Positions 21,091 through 30,311 of a stretch of 64,000 nucleotides of DNA are shown here, one piece after another. The translations under genes and the position numbers were made by a program. Numbering within the stretch: the first letter of the stretch is position 1; every line of letters starts with the position of its first letter. Source of the stretch: an uncultured Sulfitobacter sp. (GTDB lineage: Bacteria > Pseudomonadota > Alphaproteobacteria > Rhodobacterales > Rhodobacteraceae). The DNA is taken from positions 744,001 through 808,000 of the forward strand of contig NZ_CANMQS010000001.1 of the NCBI RefSeq assembly GCF_947500075.1, written 5' to 3'. Under the pieces are notes generated by a model. That model was given only the letters and a program-made list of their open reading frames with translations, was not told the origin of the DNA and made no database searches.

Positions 21091-22581
21091 TCAGGTTGGC
21101 GTTTCGATCCATATCGTCTTGGTTTGCAAGTATTGCTCCAGTGCCTCGGTTCCGTTGTCCCGCGCAAGGGAGCCGGATTGCTTGTAGCCACCGAAGGGCG
21201 TCTTGATGTCGCCTTCGGAAAACCCGTTCACCGAAACGGTGCCGCAGGGCAAAGACCGCGCCATGTGCAGCGCCCGGTCGATATCCTGGGTGAAAACACT
21301 CGCGTGCAGCCCGTAATCCGTGTCACTGGCCACCGCCAGCGCTTCTTCCACACTCTGCATCGGCATGATGCCAAGCACCGGCCCAAAAATCTCTTCGCGC
21401 GCGATCTTCATATCGGGGGTGACATTCTGAAACAGCGTGGGCTGGATGAAGTATCCCGGCAGATCGCTGTCCCCGCCCATCACCATGCCGGCACCTTCGT
21501 CGATGCCGCTTTGGATATAGCGCATGACCATTTCCTTGTGATCCTTGGTGATCATCGAGCCGATGTCCGTTGCGGGATCGAGCGGGTCGCCCAGCTTGAA
21601 GGCTTTGACCCGTTCGCAGATCCGCCCGGTAAATTCCTCAACCAGCGGCGCTGCAATCAACTGCCGCATGTTGGCCGAACAGTTCTGCCCGCCGTTCCAG
21701 AACGCCGACATGGCGGCATGTTCGATCAGGTCATCGGTCAGCCGCGCATCATCCAGAACAATAAACGGGCTCTTGCCGCCCATTTCCAGCCCCACACCTT
21801 TCAGATTGCTGTCCCCGGAATAGCGCATGAACATCCGGCCAACCTCGGTCGAGCCCGTAAAGGACACGGTGTCGATGTCGTTGTGCAGGCCAATCGCCTT
21901 GCCTGCCGTCTCACCAAAGCCCGGCACGATGTTGATCACACCCGCAGGCACCCCCGCTTCCTGCATCAGTTCCGCTAGCCGGATCGTGGTCAGGGGCGTT
22001 TGTTCCGCCGGTTTGATCACCGCCGAACACCCCACCGCAAGCGAGGGCGCGATTTTCCAGGCGGCCATGACCAGCGGGAAGTTCCACGGCAGCACGGCAC
22101 CGGCAACACCTGCCGGTTCCTTGGTGATCAACGCCATTGTGCCGGGTCCGGTCGGGGCAATCTTGCCGAACGTCTTGTCCGCCAATTCGGCATACCATTG
22201 GAAGAACTTCGGAACCTCGCACCCGATCTCTTCCATGCAGTCGTTGATCGTCTTGCCGGTATCGAGGCTTTCCAGCACCGCCAGCTCATGGGTGTGCTCC
22301 CGCACCAGTTGTGCGACTTTCAGCAAGACCTCCTTGCGCTCCTCGGGTTCGGCCCGTGACCAGGTCCCTTCATTGAAAACACGCCGCGCGGCTGTCACGG
22401 CACGGTCCACATCCGCCGCTTTACAATGGGCGACCTCGGCCAGAACCTCACCGGTTGCCGGATTGACGGTCTCAAACGTCGCCCCATCCGCCGCGTCACA
22501 GAATGCGCCGTCGATATAGGCCTGACCGCCCGGTTTCAGTGTTCTGGCAAGGGCCTGATACTCGGCATGCGAAAGCGTCAT
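21091..22581 (-). CDS. aldehyde dehydrogenase family protein
   Basis: SFTGSTEVGRMF; LEMGGKSPFIVLDDA; GQNCSANMR; EEIFGPVLGIM; start MTLSHAEYQAL. Confidence 0.94.
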   Translation of the reverse strand: MTLSHAEYQALARTLKPGGQAYIDGAFCDAADGATFETVNPATGEVLAEVAHCKAADVDRAVTAARRVFNEGTWSRAEPEERKEVLLKVAQLVREHTHELAVLESLDTGKTINDCMEEIGCEVPKFFQWYAELADKTFGKIAPTGPGTMALITKEPAGVAGAVLPWNFPLVMAAWKIAPSLAVGCSAVIKPAEQTPLTTIRLAELMQEAGVPAGVINIVPGFGETAGKAIGLHNDIDTVSFTGSTEVGRMFMRYSGDSNLKGVGLEMGGKSPFIVLDDARLTDDLIEHAAMSAFWNGGQNCSANMRQLIAAPLVEEFTGRICERVKAFKLGDPLDPATDIGSMITKDHKEMVMRYIQSGIDEGAGMVMGGDSDLPGYFIQPTLFQNVTPDMKIAREEIFGPVLGIMPMQSVEEALAVASDTDYGLHASVFTQDIDRALHMARSLPCGTVSVNGFSEGDIKTPFGGYKQSGSLARDNGTEALEQYLQTKTIWIETPT

Positions 22582-22597
22582 TTTGGTCTCCGTTGAA

Positions 22598-23788
22598 TTA
22601 GGTGCGCAGGCTGCGTGCGAATGCGCGAATGTCATTCAAGAGCATCTCGGGCTCTTCCATCGCGGCGAAGTGACCGCCGCGCGGCATCTCTGTCCAATGG
22701 GTGATGTTGTAGATGCGGTCGGCGTAGGATCTGGGCGGCCAGCGCAGCATTTCCGCCGGGAAAACGGCGCAGCCGGTGGGCACTTCCACACGTTTGCCTT
22801 CGGGCGACAACACGCGCCCGCCCTCCTCGCGCCGCCCATAGTAAATCCACGACGCAGAATTGAAGGTCCGCGTCACGATGTAGATCATGATATTGGTCAG
22901 CAGCTCATCCTTGCTATGCGCATCCTCAATCCGCCCGGTGGGCACATCGGACCAGTCGTGGAACTTCTCCACCAGCCATGCCGCGATCCCCACGGGGCTG
23001 TCCATCATCGCGTAGCTCAGCGTTTGGGGCCGGGTGGCCTGCTGCGTGCGATAGCCGTTCTGCATGACCTGATCCGCGTCGAACTGCGCAGCCCAGGCGA
23101 CTTCCTCGGGTGTCTGCGGACCATCGGGATGGCGCATGGTAAGAACATTGATGTGAATGGCCGCACAGGCGGGTGCGTGCTCAAAGCCCAGCCAGGAACA
23201 GATCGCCCCGCCCCAGTCGCCGCCCTGCGCCAGATAGCTGTCAAAGCCCAGCGTCTGCGTCATCAGCGCGTTCAGAACACCGGCCATCTTGCGCGGTCCA
23301 TAGGGCCGCGGGGGACGCCCGGAAAAACCGAAACCCGGCAAGGACGGCGCGATCACGGTGAACGCATCCTCTTCCTTGCCGCCAAAACGCTCTGGATGGG
23401 CGAGTGGCTCAATCAGATTCAGGAATTCCGCGACAGAACCGGGCCAGCCGTGGCTGATCATCAGCGGCATGGGGTTCGGGCCGCTGCCGACCTCTTGGAT
23501 AAAGTGCATGTCGATGCCATCGACCTGCGCGCGAAACTGCGGAAAGGCATTCAGCCGCGCCTCTTGCGCGCGCCAGTCAAAGCCGTCGACCCAATAGGCG
23601 CACAGCTCTTTCATGTAGTCGAGGTTCGCCCCGTAGTCCCAGCCCCCATCATCCGGCATCTCATGCCAGGGAAAGGCGGCGACACGGGTGCGGATGTCTT
23701 CCAGCAGCGCATCGGGAACATGGTGGGTGAAGGTGCGCACGGTTTGATTTTGGTCCGTTCGGTCCTTCAAGATTGGATTTCCCGACAT
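22598..23788 (-). CDS. epoxide hydrolase family protein (EHN domain, alpha/beta hydrolase)
   Basis: N-terminal EHN-type sequence; ISHGWPGSVAEFLNLIEPL; GGDWGGAICSWLG nucleophile elbow. Confidence 0.92.
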   Translation of the reverse strand: MSGNPILKDRTDQNQTVRTFTHHVPDALLEDIRTRVAAFPWHEMPDDGGWDYGANLDYMKELCAYWVDGFDWRAQEARLNAFPQFRAQVDGIDMHFIQEVGSGPNPMPLMISHGWPGSVAEFLNLIEPLAHPERFGGKEEDAFTVIAPSLPGFGFSGRPPRPYGPRKMAGVLNALMTQTLGFDSYLAQGGDWGGAICSWLGFEHAPACAAIHINVLTMRHPDGPQTPEEVAWAAQFDADQVMQNGYRTQQATRPQTLSYAMMDSPVGIAAWLVEKFHDWSDVPTGRIEDAHSKDELLTNIMIYIVTRTFNSASWIYYGRREEGGRVLSPEGKRVEVPTGCAVFPAEMLRWPPRSYADRIYNITHWTEMPRGGHFAAMEEPEMLLNDIRAFARSLRT

Positions 23789-23900
23789 GTCATGCCTTGC
23801 GTATTGTTGCTTCCTTGCAGTGCTGACACGCTACCTGAAGTGGCCAAGCCCGGACGAGAGACAGGTCTGGCAATTCGAAGGGACAGATGCCGCAACCGCG

Positions 23901-25364
23901 TCACAGCAGCGCTTTCACTTCTTCTGCGATGACCCGAACGCCTGCTTCCAGCTTTGACACCGGAACATAGGCAAACCCCAATCGGAAACTGCGTTTGTCG
24001 TTCATGCCCAGATAGTAATCCTGCCCCCGGTCGACCAAGACCCCCTTTGCCCGCAGCCGCACCGCCAGTTCGGAGGCATCAAACCCCTCCGGTCCGGTCA
24101 GCCAGAACGATGTCCCCCCTTCGGAATCGGTCCGTTGCAACATGCCCAGGTGCCGGGTGATCGCATCATTCATCGCATGCCAGCGCTTGTCATACCGCCG
24201 TTCGATATTGCGCAGGTGGGAATCGTAATGCCCCAACTGAAAGAACAGCGCGACGATCTCCTGCACGATCGTCGGCGGATGCCGCATCATCACGCCACGC
24301 GCGATGCGCGCTTCGCGGATGATATCACGGTGCGCCACGATAAAACCAAGGCGAATACCGGGTGAGATGGTCTTTGACAGACTGCCGACATAGATCACCC
24401 GCCCCGTTTCATCCATCGACCGCATCGACGGCGATGATTTGGCGACATAGTTCATCTCCGCCTCGTAATCGTCCTCAATGATGAGGAAATCCTTCGCAAC
24501 CGCCGCCTCCAGCAGCTCTTCCCGCCGTTTCTGGCTCATGGTGACCATGGTGGGAAACTGGTGGCTGGGGGTGGTGAAGACCAACTGACAGCCTGACGGG
24601 ATGGCACTTGGGATGATGCCGTTGTCATCAATGGCAACGCCGATCAACTCGGTCCCGGCGAGACGAAAGGCATTGCGCGCCCCAAAGAAGCCCGGATCTT
24701 CGAGCGCGACAGGTTTGCCGGATTTCGCAAAGATCGTACCCAGAATATATAGTGCGTTTTGCGAGCCCAGCGTGATCAGGATTTCATCATCATCGGCATA
24801 GATGCCACGTGTGTTCAGCAGCCTCTGCCGCAATTGCTGGATCAGTTGCGGGCTGTCGCTTTCGACTGAATCACTGGCCCAGATAGGCATCTGCTTGCGC
24901 CCCAACGCCTGCCGCGTGCATTCGCGCCAGCCATCCACGGGGAACAGATCCGGGTCGATCTGGTTGTAGATGAACGGATAAGGATAGGCATTCCAGTCCA
25001 GCGGATTGACCACCGGCATCAGATTGTTCTGACCAAAGGAAACAGGGCAAGGCACAGTCCGGCGCCCCGCATCCGCGCTTGCCGATTGCGCCGCCTGCAA
25101 GGATGCTGCCTGTGGGGCCACGAAATATCCCGACCGATCCCGTGATACCAGAAGCTCCAGATCAACCAGCCGGTTGTAGGCTGCAAACACCGTGTTCCGG
25201 GACACGTCCAACTGCTCGGCCAATTCGCGGCAGGATGGCAGGGGTCTGTCGTGCGCAAGGGATTCCGACGTGATCGCGGCACTCACGACTTCGCAGATCT
25301 GATCGCGCAGGCTCAGCGGAGAATTTTCGGGCAGCTTCATGAATCTCGGGGTCACGGACGCCAT
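23901..25364 (-). CDS. MocR-type PLP-dependent transcriptional regulator (GntR HTH plus aminotransferase domain)
   Basis: GntR wHTH (LPSCRELAEQLDVSRNTVFAAYNRLVDLELLVSRDRSGYFV) and PLP Lys region YVGSLSKTISPGIRLGF. Confidence 0.92.
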   Translation of the reverse strand: MASVTPRFMKLPENSPLSLRDQICEVVSAAITSESLAHDRPLPSCRELAEQLDVSRNTVFAAYNRLVDLELLVSRDRSGYFVAPQAASLQAAQSASADAGRRTVPCPVSFGQNNLMPVVNPLDWNAYPYPFIYNQIDPDLFPVDGWRECTRQALGRKQMPIWASDSVESDSPQLIQQLRQRLLNTRGIYADDDEILITLGSQNALYILGTIFAKSGKPVALEDPGFFGARNAFRLAGTELIGVAIDDNGIIPSAIPSGCQLVFTTPSHQFPTMVTMSQKRREELLEAAVAKDFLIIEDDYEAEMNYVAKSSPSMRSMDETGRVIYVGSLSKTISPGIRLGFIVAHRDIIREARIARGVMMRHPPTIVQEIVALFFQLGHYDSHLRNIERRYDKRWHAMNDAITRHLGMLQRTDSEGGTSFWLTGPEGFDASELAVRLRAKGVLVDRGQDYYLGMNDKRSFRLGFAYVPVSKLEAGVRVIAEEVKALL

Positions 25365-25429
25365 TTGATCTCCTTTCCGCGCAGGGGTGCAGGTTCAAAG
25401 TTTAGGTCCTTGAAGGGCTGTCTGTCAGG

Positions 25430-25467
25430 TTCAAACTGATCTGTCCCCTTCTTTCAAACTATCTGTC
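25430..25467. promoter_or_regulatory. direct repeats TTCAAACT(G)ATCTGTC upstream of the TRAP operon
   Basis: TTCAAACTGATCTGTC (25430-25445) and TTCAAACTATCTGTC (25453-25467) between the divergent MocR gene and dctP. Confidence 0.55.
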
Positions 25468-25535
25468 ACTTTCTTTGACCTGACCCCCGATGAAAGATGA
25501 GCCCAACCAAGAAACCATCCATGGGAGCAATACAC

Positions 25536-26576
25536 ATGAGACTGAGAACTGTTGGAAAGATGCTATGTCTGGCAAGCGCACTCGCCTTGTCAGCAGGTGC
25601 GGCCAGCGCCGAAAAAGTCCTGAAACTGGGCACCGTCGGCTTCATCGGCATGCCGATTGGCGACGCGATTGATCAGGCGCTGATCCCGACACTGGAAGAA
25701 GTGTCCGGCGGCAAGCTGAAGATCGAACCACACTACCGCCGCTCGCTGTGCAGCGAACAATCCTGCGGAGAGCAGGCCAATCAGGGGCTTCTGGCGCTCT
25801 GGACCAGTTCCACCGCGAATTTCGGCAACTTTGGCACATCACTGGCAATCTTCGATCTGCCCTACATCTTCAAGAGCATCGAGGACGCCGACCGCATCTC
25901 ATCCGAATGGTTGGCCGAGATGCAGTGCGAGATCGCAGCCGAAGAGGCAGGCCATGTCTGCCTGACGGTCTATTCCTCCGGTGGCTTCCGCCAGTTGGGC
26001 AATGCGCATGGTCCCGTTCAGGTGCCCAGCGACATGGAAGGGCTGAAATGGCGCGTGACCAAAAGCCCGATTGAATACACGCTGGTGAAAAACTGGGGTG
26101 CCGTACCGGTGCCATACGACTGGGCGCAGCTCTATCAGGGTCTGCAAACCGGCGTTGTCTCCGGTCAATACGTGGCCACCCCCTGGCAGCATGTCGCCAA
26201 ACTGCACGAAGTCGCCCCCTACTTCACCGAAATCGGCGGATCATGGTCCGGCAACCAGCTGTCCATCGACAAACGCCAGTACGACGCATTGAGCGATGAG
26301 GAAAAAGGCTGGTTGCGGACCGCGGCCAAGGCCTTTGGCGAAAAGGTGCAGGAACTGGACCGGGAGTGGGTCGAAGCCGGTGAAGCCGCGATCAAGGAGA
26401 CCGCGAAAGACTGGTATGTCCCCAATGAGGAACAGCTGGCCCTGTGGCGTGCAGGCGCGATTGACGCATGGCTGAACGCCAAGGGCACCTATGATCCCGC
26501 TGTCGCACGCCGTGTTCTGGAAGAGCAAGGCATGACAGGCTTCATTGCCCAATTGGAAGAAGCAGGCGCGCTCTAG
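25536..26576 (+). CDS. TRAP transporter substrate-binding protein (DctP family)
   Basis: Signal peptide; FDLPYIFKSIEDADRISSEWLAEMQCEIAAEEAGHVCLTVYSSGGFRQLGNAHGPVQVPSDMEGLKWRV. Confidence 0.93.
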   Translation: MRLRTVGKMLCLASALALSAGAASAEKVLKLGTVGFIGMPIGDAIDQALIPTLEEVSGGKLKIEPHYRRSLCSEQSCGEQANQGLLALWTSSTANFGNFGTSLAIFDLPYIFKSIEDADRISSEWLAEMQCEIAAEEAGHVCLTVYSSGGFRQLGNAHGPVQVPSDMEGLKWRVTKSPIEYTLVKNWGAVPVPYDWAQLYQGLQTGVVSGQYVATPWQHVAKLHEVAPYFTEIGGSWSGNQLSIDKRQYDALSDEEKGWLRTAAKAFGEKVQELDREWVEAGEAAIKETAKDWYVPNEEQLALWRAGAIDAWLNAKGTYDPAVARRVLEEQGMTGFIAQLEEAGAL

Positions 26577-26599
26577 ACGTCGGACTTCCCTAAAGACAG

Positions 26600-26632
26600 G
26601 ATCAGGCGCGGGATGATGTTCCGCGCCTGATC
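26600..26632 (+). other. intercistronic stem-loop between dctP-like and dctM-like genes
   Basis: GATCAGGCGCGG-GATGATGTT-CCGCGCCTGATC, 12-bp perfect stem. Confidence 0.85.
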
Positions 26633-26674
26633 GTAAAAAGACCAGATTTACATATTGGAATGGGGTTCATCTGA

Positions 26675-27964
26675 ATGGAAAGCGTCGCGCTCCTGATCGT
26701 GCTGGTCATCCTGATCATGCTCGGCGCACCGGTTGGTTTCACGATGATCCTGATCCCGGTGATCTATATCCTGATCACCGATGCCGCCCCGATGATCCTG
26801 ATCCCCAGCCAGATGTTCAGCGCCATCGACTCGGTGCCCCTGACCGCCATCCCGTTCTTCATGCTGACGGGCGAGCTGATGACATCCGCCACCATCACCG
26901 ACCGGCTGGTAGACCTCAGCCAGCGGATCATCGGACGGATGCGCGGCTCCATGGCGCAGGCCAATGTGCTGGTCAGCATGTTCTTTGCCGGGATGAACGG
27001 GTCCGTCGTGGCCGACACGGCAACGGTCGGGTCACTGCTGGTGCCGGGTATGAAAAAGGCCGGTTACCCACCCGAATTCGCCGCCGCCATCACCGCTGTC
27101 AGCTCCACCATTGGCGGCATCATCCCACCGTCGATCATGATGATTGTCCTGGCCAACGCAGGCGGCATTTCCGTGGGTGCCTTGTTTGCGGGCGGCATCA
27201 TCCCCGGCATGATGATCGGCGGCCTGTTGATGGTGATCAACTACATCATTGCCCGGCGCAACAACTTTGAGCGCAGCGATGAACCCTTCAGCCTCAAAGG
27301 CATCGCCGTTGCCGGATACAAATCCTCCTTCGCCCTTCTCATCCCCGCTGTGCTGGTGGGGTCGGTCGTCTTTGGCATTGCTGGCGTGGTCGAAGCAGGC
27401 GCGTTGACCGCGACCATCGCGCTTTTTGTCGGCCTCTTCGTTTACCGCACAATCACCTGGGACAATTGCCAAAGCGCCTTTGTCCGCGCCTTCCGCAACT
27501 CCGCCATGGTGTTCATCATCATCGCAGCCTCCGGTCCGTTCAGCTGGCTTCTGACCTCGCTTGGCGCCATTGGCCAGCTGGAGGAATGGCTGCTCAGCTA
27601 TACCTACAACCCGCTGGTCTTCGCACTGGTGCTGGTGCTGTTCATCTGCCTTCTGGGCATGGTGATGGATTCAGCGGCCAATATCATCGTCGTCGGCCCC
27701 GTGCTGGTCGATGTCATGGTCAAGGCGGGATACGCCGACGTGCAGGCCGCGTTGGTGGTCGTCGTGGGTTTCCTGATCGGATCGGTCACCCCACCTGTCG
27801 GTGTCGCCTTTTTCACCGCCGGCGCCATCGCCGAAGTCAGGCTTGAGAAAGTCGCCATCGCCATGCTGCCCTACCTCGCGGCACTTTTTGTGCTGCTCTT
27901 CGTGCTGATCGTGGTGCCCGAATTCACCATGTTCCTGCCGCGGGCCTTGGGCTTTGCCAGTTAA
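26675..27964 (+). CDS. TRAP transporter large permease (DctM family)
   Basis: 429 aa, multiple TM segments; MFFAGMNGSVVADTATVGSLLVPGMKKAGYPPEFAAAITAVSSTIGGIIPPSIMMIV. Confidence 0.94.
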   Translation: MESVALLIVLVILIMLGAPVGFTMILIPVIYILITDAAPMILIPSQMFSAIDSVPLTAIPFFMLTGELMTSATITDRLVDLSQRIIGRMRGSMAQANVLVSMFFAGMNGSVVADTATVGSLLVPGMKKAGYPPEFAAAITAVSSTIGGIIPPSIMMIVLANAGGISVGALFAGGIIPGMMIGGLLMVINYIIARRNNFERSDEPFSLKGIAVAGYKSSFALLIPAVLVGSVVFGIAGVVEAGALTATIALFVGLFVYRTITWDNCQSAFVRAFRNSAMVFIIIAASGPFSWLLTSLGAIGQLEEWLLSYTYNPLVFALVLVLFICLLGMVMDSAANIIVVGPVLVDVMVKAGYADVQAALVVVVGFLIGSVTPPVGVAFFTAGAIAEVRLEKVAIAMLPYLAALFVLLFVLIVVPEFTMFLPRALGFAS

Positions 27965-27976
27965 GGGGACCAAGAC

Positions 27977-28531
27977 ATGATCGCTGCAATCAAATTCATC
28001 GACCGCGCCGTCAAGAAAACCCTGACCGCGTTTTGCGGTGTGTTCCTTTTGGCCATGGTTGCCTTCACCGTCTATTCGGTGGTCATGCGCTATGTCTTCA
28101 AGAACCCGCCCATCTGGGGCGATCTGCTGACCGTGCTCAGCAACATCTGGCTGGTCTTCTTTGCGCTGGCCCTGACGGTGCGGGACAAGGACCACATCGC
28201 GCTTGACCTGATCTATACAAAACTGCCGAAGAAGGCCGCCTTCGTTGTGCAACAATTCTGGACAGCGGTGATCTTCTGCCTGGGGATCGTGATGATCATC
28301 TGGGGAATTGAGGCCGTCACCACCATGGGCGGCAAGTACTGGGAGATGTGGTATTTCGCCTGGGAAGACGGCGGCATCGTGTTCAAACCCAACTACATGC
28401 CAAAGAAATACGCCATCGCCATTGTGCCGATCTCAGGATTTCTCGTCTGCGTGGCGGCGGTGGCTTCGATTATTGAGGACAGTCTGCGCTTGAAAGCAGG
28501 CACCTACGCAGCATCGAAGGAACTGGAGTAA
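27977..28531 (+). CDS. TRAP transporter small permease (DctQ family)
   Basis: Four TM segments, follows dctM-like gene; YSVVMRYVFKNPPIWGDLLTVLSNIWLVFFALALTVRDKDHIALDLIY. Confidence 0.9.
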   Translation: MIAAIKFIDRAVKKTLTAFCGVFLLAMVAFTVYSVVMRYVFKNPPIWGDLLTVLSNIWLVFFALALTVRDKDHIALDLIYTKLPKKAAFVVQQFWTAVIFCLGIVMIIWGIEAVTTMGGKYWEMWYFAWEDGGIVFKPNYMPKKYAIAIVPISGFLVCVAAVASIIEDSLRLKAGTYAASKELE

Positions 28532-28601
28532 CCCCGAAAGGGACATGTTGCATGGCAGCGGCGGGCGGGGACGAACCTGCCCAACCGGGCCCACCGCAAG
28601 C

Positions 28602-29096
28602 CTATGCAACAAAGGTCCCAAGATACGCATCCAGCCGTTCCGCAGGACGCCCCACCCCGGACAACATCGTCCGTTGCCAGGCTGCGACTTCAAACGCCAC
28701 GATCTCCATCTCCCAGACACAGCCCAGAACGTTGGGCACACCATCTTCGAACACCGAAGGCGTCTGCCACTGCGCCCGCATCTGAGGGAGACGGGCCAGC
28801 ACACTCCCCCATTGCCAATAGAAGACCGGGGACACCACCGCGACCTGCGCGAAGTGAACGATCTGTACCCCGACGCCATGATTGCCCGTCTGATCCGCCA
28901 ACGCACCCGGCGCTGGCAACCGGGCGCAGGCCTCCGACAGCGCAGCGGTCATGACCCCATCGTCACTCTCCCGGCCTTCGGCCAGGATCGCATAGCGCTT
29001 GAGCAGCCACCCGTTTTGCCGGGCCACCGGGAAAGCCGATATCGGGCGGGGCTTGAAAGCCTGAAGGTGGTCCATGTGACGCTCCTGCACTGCCAC
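28602..29096 (-). CDS. hypothetical protein
   Basis: 164-aa ORF with plausible composition; family not recognised; start uncertain. Confidence 0.55.
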   Translation of the reverse strand: MAVQERHMDHLQAFKPRPISAFPVARQNGWLLKRYAILAEGRESDDGVMTAALSEACARLPAPGALADQTGNHGVGVQIVHFAQVAVVSPVFYWQWGSVLARLPQMRAQWQTPSVFEDGVPNVLGCVWEMEIVAFEVAAWQRTMLSGVGRPAERLDAYLGTFVA

Positions 29097-29202
29097 CTCT
29101 TGATAGCGGTAAAAGCAGCGCGCGCCATGCCCCTCTTCTCAAAAAAGCCGCGGCGGCCCCATCAATACACACTCCCGCGCTGTTCAGGGTCCGTGAGCAG
29201 GG

Positions 29203-29601
29203 TCAAGCCTCCGGCAACCCGTCCGCCAGATGCAGCCAGGCCACCCGTTCTGCCGCATGAAAGTGCTCTGCCGGTTCGACCGATGCAGGATCGTCCAGCA
29301 ACGCGGCGTAAAAGTGCATCTCATCGGGATAGCGGTCTGACTTGAAGTAGAGCGGCGAGCCGCAGGTGCCGCAAAACCCACGGGTGTTGCCGGGACTGCT
29401 CTGGTAGCTGCGGATCTCTGGCCCCGTCAGCTCCCAAGCCCCGTTTGGCTGCCCGACCCATGTGGTGAAGGGCGAGGCTGTGGCGCGCCGACAGCTCTCA
29501 CAATGACAATGGCCGACCCAGTTGTGCGGGCCGACCAGCCTGAACCGCGCGGCCCCACACAGGCAATGCCCGCGCAAGACGGATGGATGTTCCGCACCCA
29601 T
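29203..29601 (-). CDS. GFA family protein (Mss4/CENP-V fold)
   Basis: GHCLCGAARF...GHCHCESCRRATASPFTTWVG...RGFCGTCGSPLYF. Confidence 0.92.
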   Translation of the reverse strand: MGAEHPSVLRGHCLCGAARFRLVGPHNWVGHCHCESCRRATASPFTTWVGQPNGAWELTGPEIRSYQSSPGNTRGFCGTCGSPLYFKSDRYPDEMHFYAALLDDPASVEPAEHFHAAERVAWLHLADGLPEA

Positions 29602-29642
29602 GGCACATACCCTATCCGACGACCCGCCAGACCTGCGGACTG

Positions 29643-30311
29643 CTAGCTGATCAGTTTCATGCCCATACGACGGGAGAACGGCGTACCACCGCCGGGGATC
29701 ACGGATTTCCGCCGCTCCGCCGTCGACAGCAGCTTCATCGGCCAGAACATCTTTGACATATGCCGCCCGCCACTGATCACGGAGGAGGAGCGCTGTTTTT
29801 TCGACACCAGAGGCATCGGCCAGAACATCCGTGACATCCGGCGATCATGGTCCATCAGCGGCCGTTTGGTCTTGTGATCTTTCAGCAACCGCATCCCGAA
29901 CATGGTGGAGACCCGGCCGGGCATCTCCATCCCCGGCAGGGTCAGGAAAAGCGGGTGGTCTTTCAGCACACTTGGCGCTTTCTCCGGCTCCCAGGCGACC
30001 TTGGCTTCTTCCACCACATCGCCCATGTCGATTGTATCGGCGTTCTCGAAAATCTCGCGGGTCAGACGGGCGACGCCAAGGGGCTTGTAGGTTGCGGCAA
30101 CGGCAACAACGGCATTGCCTGCCGCCAGCTTCTTTGCATAGGGCCCCATGGCTGTTTCATGCACCCCCGCGCGCTGCATCTCCATCTCCGCCTTGTCGCC
30201 CGCCACGATGATCTGACGGTTGCGCTTGGGCAATCCCTTGAAGTCGAGCCGCTTCACCGCTTTTTCCGCTGCCGCGACATCGGGGAACACACGTGTAATG
30301 ATTGTTGTCAT
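29643..30311 (-). CDS. puc-operon-linked protein of unknown function with C-terminal MxxMFWPM repeats
   Basis: Start MTTIITRVFPD overlaps the pucC stop (ATGA); C-terminus ...MSRMFWPMPLVSKKQRSSSVISGGRHMSKMFWPMKLLSTAERRKSVIPGGG... Confidence 0.8.
   Translation of the reverse strand: MTTIITRVFPDVAAAEKAVKRLDFKGLPKRNRQIIVAGDKAEMEMQRAGVHETAMGPYAKKLAAGNAVVAVAATYKPLGVARLTREIFENADTIDMGDVVEEAKVAWEPEKAPSVLKDHPLFLTLPGMEMPGRVSTMFGMRLLKDHKTKRPLMDHDRRMSRMFWPMPLVSKKQRSSSVISGGRHMSKMFWPMKLLSTAERRKSVIPGGGTPFSRRMGMKLIS

Noticed and set aside
22583-23932. 449-aa ORF on + strand opposite the epoxide hydrolase gene
   Set aside because: Antisense shadow ORF of a confident gene.
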